11,004 nucleotides of DNA. Source: UBA1081 sp964454355 (GTDB taxonomy: Bacteria > Bacillota > Clostridia > Oscillospirales > Acutalibacteraceae). Where the stretch lies: positions 1-11,004 of the forward strand of contig CAYVTA010000071.1 of the NCBI GenBank assembly GCA_964454355.1. Reading direction: 5' to 3'. Below, in pieces: positions 5,451-11,004 of this stretch (the stretch's first letter is position 1; every line of letters begins with the position of its first letter). The position numbers and the translations under genes are program-made. The notes under the pieces were generated by a model, which saw only the letters and a program-made list of their open reading frames with translations, made no database searches and was not told where the DNA came from.

Positions 5451-6833
5451 TTATACTTTTTTTCTGTATGGCTGTGTTTCCTTTACCCAACCATCTTTTG
5501 TTGTCTGACGCTCACGAGCAATTGCAAGAGCGTTATCAGGTACATTTTCCGTAATGGTAGAGCCTGCCGCAGTATATGCATTTTCACCCACTGTCACCGG
5601 AGCAACAAGGTTTGTGTTGCAGCCGATAAAGGCTCTGTCTTTGATAGTTGTTCTGTTTTTTGTTTTTCCGTTAAAATTAACCGTAACAACACCACAGCCA
5701 AAATTTACATTTTTGCCTACATCTGAATCACCCACATAGGTAAGATGAGAAACGCAGGTTTCAGAATCAATCACAGAATTTTTAACTTCAACGAAATTAC
5801 CCAAATGTACACCGTTTCCGATAACTGAATCGGGACGTATCTGAACAAAAGGACCGATAGAAGCATCATTAAGAATCTTTGCATTTCTTATCTGAGCATT
5901 GTTGAAAGAAACATTATTTCCGATAGATGCGTTCTGAACATAAGAGTTGGGACCTATTACACAGCCCTCACCAACAGAAACCTCTCCGCACATGATCGTA
6001 CCGGGCAGGATTCGGGTATCTCTGCCAACAACACAGTCGGGGCCTATCATTACGCCGTCCGTACAGGGGATATCAACACCCTCATCCATGAGCTTTTCAA
6101 GTATTTCCATTCTTGCAAGCTCGTTAAGACGGTTAAGCTGAGAGCGGGAGTTTGCACCAAGTACAGTTTTTTCATTACCTGTATCAAATGCACCTGATTT
6201 ACCCTTTGATTCAAGAATTATTGCAATTGCATCCGTCAGATAATATTCCCCCTTACTGTTATTAGGGGTTATTCTTGTAAGAACATCACAAAGAACATCT
6301 GCATTAAAGCAGAATGCACCGGAATTTACTTCATTGATAATCTTTATTTGTTCATCGGCATCACTTTCTTCAACAATAGCCTTTACATCACCGTTTTCAT
6401 CACGAACAATTCTGCCGTAACCGAAGCTGTCATTGACTTTTGCTGAAATTACGGTTGCATCATTACCCTTTTCATCGTGGTATTCAATGGCATTTATTAT
6501 CGTTTCTGCATCAATAAACGGTGCATCACCATTAAGTATAACAACATTCCCGCCTGAATGGCTTCTAATAAAATCAGAAGCCTGCATTACTGCGTGTCCG
6601 GTTCCTTTTCTTTCAGACTGATGAACGGTTGCAACGCTGTCACCCAAATGTTCTTCAATACATTCGGATGCATAACCGGTAACGACGCATATATCTTCAA
6701 TACCTGCCTTTTTTACGGCACAGATTACCCAATCAAGCATTGGCTTAAAAAGAACCTCACTCATTACCTTGGGCTTTGAGGTTTTCATTCTTGTGCCCTC
6801 ACCTCCGGCAAGAATCACAGCACAATTTTTCAT
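5451..6833 (-). CDS. glmU: Bifunctional N-acetylglucosamine-1-phosphate uridyltransferase / glucosamine-1-phosphate acetyltransferase
   Basis: This 460-residue enzyme makes UDP-N-acetylglucosamine, the precursor of peptidoglycan and teichoic acids, in two steps. The N-terminal uridyltransferase domain (about 1-230) has LAGGEGTRMKTSKPK with Arg15 and Lys22, and the metal-binding Asp103 in LNGDAP. The C-terminal part (about 250-450) is a left-handed beta helix of hexapeptide repeats (for example IGPNSYVQNASIGNNVSF) with acetyltransferase His363 in SHLTYVGD, the same number as in E. coli. Full length with no lesion. The start is ATG at 6833 with TGGAG about 9 nt upstream. It leads the glmU-pth-phosphoesterase operon; a glmU-pth link is common in Firmicutes. 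Confidence 0.98.
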   Translation of the reverse strand: MKNCAVILAGGEGTRMKTSKPKVMSEVLFKPMLDWVICAVKKAGIEDICVVTGYASECIEEHLGDSVATVHQSERKGTGHAVMQASDFIRSHSGGNVVILNGDAPFIDAETIINAIEYHDEKGNDATVISAKVNDSFGYGRIVRDENGDVKAIVEESDADEQIKIINEVNSGAFCFNADVLCDVLTRITPNNSKGEYYLTDAIAIILESKGKSGAFDTGNEKTVLGANSRSQLNRLNELARMEILEKLMDEGVDIPCTDGVMIGPDCVVGRDTRILPGTIMCGEVSVGEGCVIGPNSYVQNASIGNNVSFNNAQIRNAKILNDASIGPFVQIRPDSVIGNGVHLGNFVEVKNSVIDSETCVSHLTYVGDSDVGKNVNFGCGVVTVNFNGKTKNRTTIKDRAFIGCNTNLVAPVTVGENAYTAAGSTITENVPDNALAIARERQTTKDGWVKETQPYRKKV

Positions 6834-6889
6834 ATTATCAACTCCATTAGGATAAAATGCATAAATAAAAATATGCTTAAACGATATAT

Positions 6890-6918
6890 ATTATACTATC
6901 TTTAATGAATTAATGCAA
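6890..6918 (-). promoter_or_regulatory. Putative promoter of glmU-pth-phosphoesterase
   Basis: A perfect -10 TATAAT at 6890-6895 on the minus strand, with a weak -35 (TTGCAT, 6913-6918) at 17 nt. It lies between the uxaC terminator and the glmU start, leaving a leader of about 50 nt. Confidence 0.5.
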
Positions 6919-6936
6919 TAGAAACATTACAGATAC

Positions 6937-6962
6937 CAAAAATCTCCCGACAAGCGGGAGAT
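6937..6962 (-). terminator. Intrinsic terminator of uxaC
   Basis: A perfect 8-bp stem ATCTCCCG/CGGGAGAT (6955-6962 with 6942-6949), a 5-nt loop and a run of T immediately after on the minus strand, 46 nt past the uxaC stop. Textbook rho-independent form. Confidence 0.85.
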
Positions 6963-7008
6963 AAAAGAGATAAGTATTAAGAAAATTATGAATCATCCAA
7001 AAATATTA

Positions 7009-8409
7009 TCAAATTCCGAAAAATTTCTTTGCGTTGTTATATGAAATATCCTCAGCAAGCTTTGCAAGAGCTTTTTCATCGTTGGGATAAAGTCCTTTTT
7101 CAACCATATCGCCCATAAGACCGCAAAGGATTCGGCGGAAATACTCATGTCTGGGATATGAAAGGAAGGAACGAGAATCCGTAACCATACCAACAAATTT
7201 ACCCAATGCACCCAGATTACCGAGAGTTCTCATCTGTTCTCTCATGCCGTCAATATTATCGTTAAACCACCAAGCAGAACCGAACTGAATCTTGCTTTCT
7301 GCTTCACTTGATTGGAAATTACCCAGCATTGTGCCCAAAACGTAATTATCTTTTGGATTAAGTGTAAACAGCACTGTTTTGGGAAGATTACCCTCAATTT
7401 CAAGAGAATCAAGCATTCTTGAAAGCTTCTGAGCGATCTCTTTATCATCAATTGAATCATAACCTGTATCAGGACCTAACTTTTTAAACATTGCCGTATT
7501 GTTATTTCTCATAGCACCCATATGAAGCTCCATTACCCAGCCTCTTTTTGCATATTCAGCAGCAAGGAAACGAAGAAGAGCAGTCTTGAACTTATCAGCA
7601 TCAACAAGAGAAATATTTTCGCCGTGAACACCTTTTGCAAAAATGGCCTCAAGCTCTTGTACAGTTGCTTCTTCATAAGGAACATATGTGAAAGCATGGT
7701 CACTTGCACAGCAGCCGAGCGAATCAAAAAATTCTATTCTTTCAGCCAAAACAGCACAAAGAGCAGCAAAACTTTCAATTTTTTTCTCAGCTCTCTTTTC
7801 CATATCGGCAAGCCATGGCTTCCATGCGGGAGCTTCTATGGCAAGAGCCTTATCAGGTCTGAATGCGGGAAGGACTTTACATTTAAATGTTTCATCTTTA
7901 GCCAGAAGAATATGATATTCAAGGCTGTCAGCAGGGTCATCGGTAGTACAAAGGTGTGATACATTTGACTTTTCTATAAGCTCTCTGGGAGTAAAGCCGC
8001 CTTCAGCAATTTTTGCATTTGCTCTGTTCCAGATATCGTCTGCTGTGTCTTCATTAAGGATGTCATAAATTCCGAAATAACGGCGAAGCTCAAGATGAGA
8101 CCAATGATACATGGGGTTGCCGATAAGAGATGGCATGATTGAAGCAAACTTCTTAAATTTTTCGTACCCGCTTGCATCGCCTGTCATGTACTTTTCCTCA
8201 ACACCGCAGGAACGCATTGCACGCCATTTGTAATGGTCACCGCCCAGCCAAAGATACGCAATATCAGCAGGTTGCTTGTTCTCATAAATCTCCTTGGGTG
8301 AAAGATGGCAGTGCCAGTCAAAAATAGGCATTTTGTCTGCCGCTTCAAAGCACTTGAGTGCAGGTTCATTGTCTAACAGAAAATCATTTCCCATAAATTC
8401 TTTTATCAT
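7009..8409 (-). CDS. uxaC: Glucuronate isomerase (uronate isomerase)
   Basis: This 466-residue enzyme interconverts D-glucuronate with D-fructuronate and D-galacturonate with D-tagaturonate, the first cytoplasmic step in using uronic acids from pectin, xylan or host glycans. It belongs to the amidohydrolase superfamily; the metal-binding motif is His33-Cys-His35-Leu-Ser-Pro (DWHCHLSP). Other family landmarks are LWLGGDHYKWRAMRSCG, ELHMGAMRNNN, FGSAWWFND, GMVTDSRSFLSYPRHEYFRRI, and a C-terminal ISYNNAKKFFG. Length is normal. The ATG has AGAGAGGTG upstream. It appears to be a single-gene unit with its own promoter and terminator; no other hexuronate genes (uxuA, uxuB, kdgK, kdgA) are in the window. 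Confidence 0.97.
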   Translation of the reverse strand: MIKEFMGNDFLLDNEPALKCFEAADKMPIFDWHCHLSPKEIYENKQPADIAYLWLGGDHYKWRAMRSCGVEEKYMTGDASGYEKFKKFASIMPSLIGNPMYHWSHLELRRYFGIYDILNEDTADDIWNRANAKIAEGGFTPRELIEKSNVSHLCTTDDPADSLEYHILLAKDETFKCKVLPAFRPDKALAIEAPAWKPWLADMEKRAEKKIESFAALCAVLAERIEFFDSLGCCASDHAFTYVPYEEATVQELEAIFAKGVHGENISLVDADKFKTALLRFLAAEYAKRGWVMELHMGAMRNNNTAMFKKLGPDTGYDSIDDKEIAQKLSRMLDSLEIEGNLPKTVLFTLNPKDNYVLGTMLGNFQSSEAESKIQFGSAWWFNDNIDGMREQMRTLGNLGALGKFVGMVTDSRSFLSYPRHEYFRRILCGLMGDMVEKGLYPNDEKALAKLAEDISYNNAKKFFGI

Positions 8410-8433
8410 TAAAAAACACCTCTCTACCTAATT

Positions 8434-8462
8434 ATGATAACAGATGATGAAATGTAAATCAA
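8434..8462 (-). promoter_or_regulatory. Promoter of uxaC
   Basis: TTGATT (8457-8462) and TATCAT (8434-8439) on the minus strand with a 17-nt spacer, and TG one base before the -10 box (extended -10). The predicted leader is only about 17 nt and contains the ribosome site at 8417-8425. Confidence 0.6.
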
Positions 8463-8467
8463 GATAG

Positions 8468-8571
8468 AAATTCATTTTATCCGTTCTGAATAAAATGATT
8501 ATGTCTCATCTTCAATAAATGTGCTGTTTAATGAACAAATTTACAAATCTCGTCTTGCAAATTCATTTTAT
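8468..8571. promoter_or_regulatory. Operator-like repeats in the uxaC/glyA divergent region
   Basis: TCATTTTAT (8472-8480) and ATAAAATGA (8490-8498) form a perfect 9-bp inverted repeat with a 9-nt gap. The 13-bp word AAATTCATTTTAT occurs at 8468-8480 and again at 8559-8571. The palindrome lies just upstream of the uxaC -35 box and the second copy lies about 17 bp upstream of the glyA -35 box, positions suited to a regulator of either gene. No known factor is assigned. Confidence 0.45.
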
Positions 8572-8587
8572 TTGATAAAAATGACAG

Positions 8588-8616
8588 TTGAACCGTGTTT
8601 TTGTGTGTGATATACT
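8588..8616 (+). promoter_or_regulatory. Promoter of glyA
   Basis: TTGAAC (8588-8593), a 17-nt spacer, and TATACT (8611-8616) with TG one base upstream (extended -10). The predicted leader is about 26 nt and ends with the CGGAGG ribosome site at 8635-8640. Confidence 0.75.
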
Positions 8617-8648
8617 GTTAATAATCTACCGACCCGGAGGAATTGAAG

Positions 8649-9899
8649 ATGTATAATAATTTTAACAATACTGCAGATTTCATAGCATCTTTTGACAAAG
8701 AGATTGCAGATGCAATGAATCTTGAACTGAAGAGACAAAGAGATAATATTGAGCTTATAGCTTCCGAGAACATCGTTTCCCCTGCTGTTATGGCTGCAAT
8801 GGGTAGCTGCCTTACCAACAAATACGCAGAAGGCTACAGTTCAAAGAGATACTACGGCGGATGTCAGTGCGTTGATATAGTGGAAGACATTGCAAATAAA
8901 AGAGCAATGGAGCTTTTCGGTGCAGAATACTCAAACGTTCAACCTCATTCAGGCACACAGGCAAACATTGCTACATATTTTGCTCTCCTTAATCACGGTG
9001 ATACCATTCTCGGTATGAGTCTCGCTCACGGCGGACATCTTTCTCACGGTTCACCTGTAAATATGTCAGGCAAATATTTTAACTTCGTTTCCTATGGTGT
9101 AAATGACGACGGTTTTATTGATTATGATGAGCTTGAAAAAATTGCAAAAGAAGCTCAGCCAAAAATGATTGTTGCCGGTGCTTCCGCATATCCCAGAGCA
9201 ATTGATTTTGAACGCATCGGTGCAATTGCAAAGTCAGTAGACGCAATTTTTATGGTTGACATGGCTCATATCGCAGGTCTTATTGCCGCAGGTGAGCATG
9301 TGTCACCCGTTCCCTATGCAGATATAGTTACTTCTACAACACACAAAACACTCAGAGGTCCCAGAGGCGGTCTCATTCTTGCTAAAAATGAATTTGGTCA
9401 GGCACTCAACAAGGGTATTTTCCCCGGCTGCCAGGGCGGTCCTCTTATGCATACCATTGCAGCAAAGGCTGTCTGCTTCGCAGAGGCAATGAGTGATGAG
9501 TTTAAAACATATCAGCACAATGTTATACTTAATGCAAAGGCACTTGCAAACGGTCTTGTTTCAAGAGGTGTTAATCTTGTTTCCGGAGGTACCGATAACC
9601 ATCTTATGCTTTGCGACCTTCGTTCAACAGGTGTAACTGGAAAAGAGCTTGAACACAGACTTGATGAGGTTCACATCACAGCAAATAAGAACGCAATTCC
9701 CAACGACCCTCAAAAGCCTTTCGTTACAAGCGGCGTAAGATTGGGCACTCCTGCTGTAACAACAAGAGGCTTCAACACTGACGATATGGATAAAGTCGCA
9801 GAATGTATCGCTCTTGCAGCAACAGATTTTGAAAACAAAAAAGACTATATTGCTGCAGAAGTTGATAAGCTTGTTAAAGCTCATCCTCTTTACGAATAA
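8649..9899 (+). CDS. glyA: Serine hydroxymethyltransferase
   Basis: This 416-residue PLP enzyme converts serine and tetrahydrofolate to glycine and 5,10-methylenetetrahydrofolate, the main source of one-carbon units for purines, thymidylate and methionine. The PLP-binding lysine is Lys233 in STTHKTLRGPRGG. Other conserved parts are LIASENIVSPAV, NKYAEGYSSKRYYGGC, NVQPHSGTQAN, MVDMAHIAGLIAAG, PGCQGGPLMH and GVRLGTPAVTTRG. An in-frame TTG at 8643 is only 2 nt after GGAGG, so ATG at 8649 (8 nt spacing) is taken as the start. It is complete, with its own promoter and a short leader. It is probably monocistronic, as a 449-nt gap with a new promoter follows. Confidence 0.98.
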   Translation: MYNNFNNTADFIASFDKEIADAMNLELKRQRDNIELIASENIVSPAVMAAMGSCLTNKYAEGYSSKRYYGGCQCVDIVEDIANKRAMELFGAEYSNVQPHSGTQANIATYFALLNHGDTILGMSLAHGGHLSHGSPVNMSGKYFNFVSYGVNDDGFIDYDELEKIAKEAQPKMIVAGASAYPRAIDFERIGAIAKSVDAIFMVDMAHIAGLIAAGEHVSPVPYADIVTSTTHKTLRGPRGGLILAKNEFGQALNKGIFPGCQGGPLMHTIAAKAVCFAEAMSDEFKTYQHNVILNAKALANGLVSRGVNLVSGGTDNHLMLCDLRSTGVTGKELEHRLDEVHITANKNAIPNDPQKPFVTSGVRLGTPAVTTRGFNTDDMDKVAECIALAATDFENKKDYIAAEVDKLVKAHPLYE

Positions 9900-10019
9900 T
9901 AAGCAAAAAAATCGATCAATGACCGGTTTTCAGACTGTCGATAAAGGCACATGACCATGCATAAGTACAACTAAATAAAAAAAGAAAAAAATTGGTCAAA
10001 AATTAAATAATATAATGCA
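9900..10019. other. Non-coding region after glyA, no clear element
   Basis: No credible gene is seen. There is a weak 5-bp pairing (ATCGA 9911-9915 with TCGAT 9938-9942) without a U-tract, so no convincing glyA terminator. An A-rich tract lies at 9975-9991. TATAAT at 10011-10016 could be a -10 box for the structured element that follows, but no good -35 is 17 nt upstream. Confidence 0.5.
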
Positions 10020-10203
10020 TTAGGCAACAGAATATCGAATTCTGTTGCCTAAACTCATACATTTGCTGTTTTTTCGCCCTCTCGCAGTACCTATGTACAG
10101 CTTCGGGTCGAAGAAAACAGCATCATTTACCTTTCTTGACAGTCTCACAATTTGTCTGCAAAATGATACTTTATAAGCACAGTTTTAACACTGTTGTATC
10201 ATT
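10020..10203. ncRNA. Candidate structured RNA or structured repeat (three consecutive hairpins)
   Basis: Three independent stem-loops lie in 184 nt. First, a perfect 14-bp stem TTAGGCAACAGAAT/ATTCTGTTGCCTAA (10020-10033 with 10039-10052). Second, a long hairpin with TGCTGTTTTTTCG (10064-10076) pairing with 10109-10122 with one bulged base, containing an inner CCC/GGG pairing and a GTAC-CTAT-GTAC tip at 10087-10098. Third, AATGATAC (10162-10169) with GTATCATT (10196-10203), enclosing ACAGT/ACTGT. No ORF is apparent. Read on the plus strand, a TATAAT box (10011-10016) precedes the first hairpin and U-rich sequence follows the third, consistent with a ~190-nt transcript; the minus strand cannot be excluded. 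It matches no RNA family I can name. Confidence 0.4.
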
Positions 10204-10206
10204 GTC

Positions 10207-10242
10207 TTTTGTTAATTTATATTGTTTTTTTGTTAATTTATA
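10207..10242. repeat. 15-bp direct repeat spaced by 21 bp beside the decarboxylase promoter
   Basis: TTTTGTTAATTTATA occurs at 10207-10221 and 10228-10242, start to start 21 bp (two helical turns). The second copy ends 8 bp before the -35 box. ATTGTTT and AAACAAT also form an inverted pair around the second copy (10221-10227 with 10241-10247). This could be a double operator or an AT-rich UP-type element. Confidence 0.5.
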
Positions 10243-10250
10243 AACAATGG

Positions 10251-10279
10251 TTGAATTATATGTTTCTTTGTGCTACAAT
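10251..10279 (+). promoter_or_regulatory. Promoter of the decarboxylase beta subunit gene
   Basis: TTGAAT (10251-10256), a 17-nt spacer and TACAAT (10274-10279) with TG one base upstream (extended -10). Predicted leader about 63 nt, ending in the AAGGAGA ribosome site. Confidence 0.75.
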
Positions 10280-10348
10280 TACTTCCGGCTGTTGCAAGTT
10301 AATGATTTATGAGCTTCAACAAGAAAAGAAAAGGAGAGAATTAAGCCA

Positions 10349-11004
10349 ATGGGTGTAATTTTCGAAAATTTATTCAACCTGGAATGGCAACAGGTTGTAA
10401 TGTGGATAATCGGCGGAGTGCTGATTTATCTTGCCATAAAAAAAGAAATGGAACCGTCACTGCTTCTGCCTATGGGCTTTGGCGCAATCCTCATCAACCT
10501 TCCCGAATCGGGTGCAAAAGCAGTTATTGACCATCTTTTTGAAATCGGTATAGAGTCAAACGAATTGATGCCGCTTATACTCTTTATCGGTATCGGAGCA
10601 ATGATAGACTTTGAGCCGCTGCTGGGTAATCCTAAGCTTATGCTGTTCGGTGCGGCTGCACAGTTCGGAATATTCTTTACTCTTTGCCTGGCTTCACTGT
10701 TTGGATTTGACCTTCACGATGCAGCTTCAATCGCTATTATCGGTGCTGCTGACGGTCCCACATCAATTTTCGTTGCTCAGACACTTAATTCAAATTATAC
10801 TGCGGCTATCATGGTTGCGGCGTACTCGTATATGGCACTTGTGCCTATAGTTCAGCCCCCTATCATCAAGCTCTGCACAACAAAGAAAGAGCGTCTTATC
10901 AGAATGAAGTACACAACGAAGAAGGTTTCAAAGACAACAAAGATCCTCTTCCCTATTGTTGTTACTATCATCGTAGGTCTTGTTGCTCCTGATGCTGTTG
11001 CTCT
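10349..11004 (+). CDS. Na+-transporting carboxylic acid decarboxylase beta subunit (OadB/MmdB/GcdB family), 5' part
   Basis: The first 218 residues of an integral membrane protein that continues past the window; family members are about 370-430 residues. The beta subunit decarboxylates carboxybiotin and couples it to Na+ export. Family blocks are clear: IKKEMEPSLLLPMGFGAILINLPE, IGIGAMIDFEPLLGNPKLMLFGAAAQFGIF, IIGAADGPTSIF with the Na+-coordinating Asp135 (Klebsiella OadB Asp203), and AAYSYMALVPIIQPPIIKL. The loop before IGIGAMIDF is much shorter than in Klebsiella OadB, as in the methylmalonyl-CoA and glutaconyl-CoA forms, so oxaloacetate specificity cannot be assumed; specificity is set by the alpha subunit, which is not in the window. 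ATG at 10349 follows AAGGAGA by 11 nt. It is the first gene behind a good promoter. Confidence 0.95.
   Translation, partial: MGVIFENLFNLEWQQVVMWIIGGVLIYLAIKKEMEPSLLLPMGFGAILINLPESGAKAVIDHLFEIGIESNELMPLILFIGIGAMIDFEPLLGNPKLMLFGAAAQFGIFFTLCLASLFGFDLHDAASIAIIGAADGPTSIFVAQTLNSNYTAAIMVAAYSYMALVPIVQPPIIKLCTTKKERLIRMKYTTKKVSKTTKILFPIVVTIIVGLVAPDAVA

Noticed and set aside
7522..7959. 145-residue plus-strand frame within uxaC
   Set aside because: Opposite strand of a conserved uxaC region, with no promoter, ribosome site or family resemblance.
8643..8648. TTG start for glyA two codons upstream
   Set aside because: Only 2 nt from the GGAGG site, too close for initiation; ATG 8649 is at 8 nt.
9911..9942. 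glyA terminator
   Set aside because: The only pairing is five base pairs with a long loop and no U-tract.
10136..10164. TTGACA-17 nt-CAAAAT as a second upstream promoter for the decarboxylase gene
   Set aside because: The -35 is perfect but the -10 is poor and runs into the third hairpin; the promoter at 10251-10279 is far better.
10302..10358. 18-codon ORF in the decarboxylase leader, overlapping its ATG
   Set aside because: No Shine-Dalgarno precedes it and its sequence is mostly dictated by the purine-rich ribosome site; probably fortuitous.
10611..10850. 79-residue frame within the decarboxylase gene
   Set aside because: Same-strand shadow in another frame of a conserved membrane protein region.

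Overview
The window looks like a chromosomal segment from a low-to-moderate GC Gram-positive bacterium of the class Clostridia, probably an anaerobic gut-type member of the Oscillospiraceae/Ruminococcaceae. The grounds are: an L27 ribosomal protein with the Firmicutes-type cleavable N-terminus together with its processing protease Prp, an L21-leader-like 5' region, strong AGGAGG-type ribosome binding sites, a Na+-translocating decarboxylase beta subunit, and hexuronate catabolism (uxaC). The lineage is inferred from gene content and style, not from a marker search. No tRNA, rRNA, CRISPR array, transposase, integrase or phage gene was found.

Layout. Positions 15-176 are a cluster of hairpins (repeat/terminator material). 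Genes from 201 to 8409 are all on the minus strand. In order of transcription (right to left) they are: uxaC with its own promoter and terminator; glmU-pth-metallophosphoesterase as a tight operon; tadA, flanked by AT-rich hairpins; rplU-prp-rpmA behind a structured leader and ended by a terminator; then ppa, an ECF transporter S component and a TatD-associated-type radical SAM protein. The strand switches in the 239-bp divergent region 8410-8648. On the plus strand are glyA (8649-9899), a 449-bp non-coding region (9900-10348), and the 5' part of a Na+-transporting carboxylic acid decarboxylase beta subunit that runs off the end of the window (10349-11004).

How the genes fit together. Most of the segment is housekeeping: ribosome assembly and maturation (L21, Prp, L27), decoding and translation quality (TadA, Pth), cell-wall precursor synthesis (GlmU), pyrophosphate removal (Ppa) and one-carbon metabolism (GlyA). 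UxaC and the decarboxylase subunit point to fermentative carbon metabolism using plant- or host-derived uronic acids and a sodium gradient. The less-understood proteins are the metallophosphoesterase translationally linked to pth, and the ECF S component/radical SAM pair.

No clear new multi-gene system is visible. The most interesting unexplained material is non-coding: a three-hairpin structured element at 10020-10203, a 21-bp-spaced direct repeat next to the decarboxylase promoter, a perfect inverted repeat in the uxaC/glyA divergent region, a 13-bp terminal-inverted-repeat-like structure at the end of tadA, and the hairpin cluster at the left edge.
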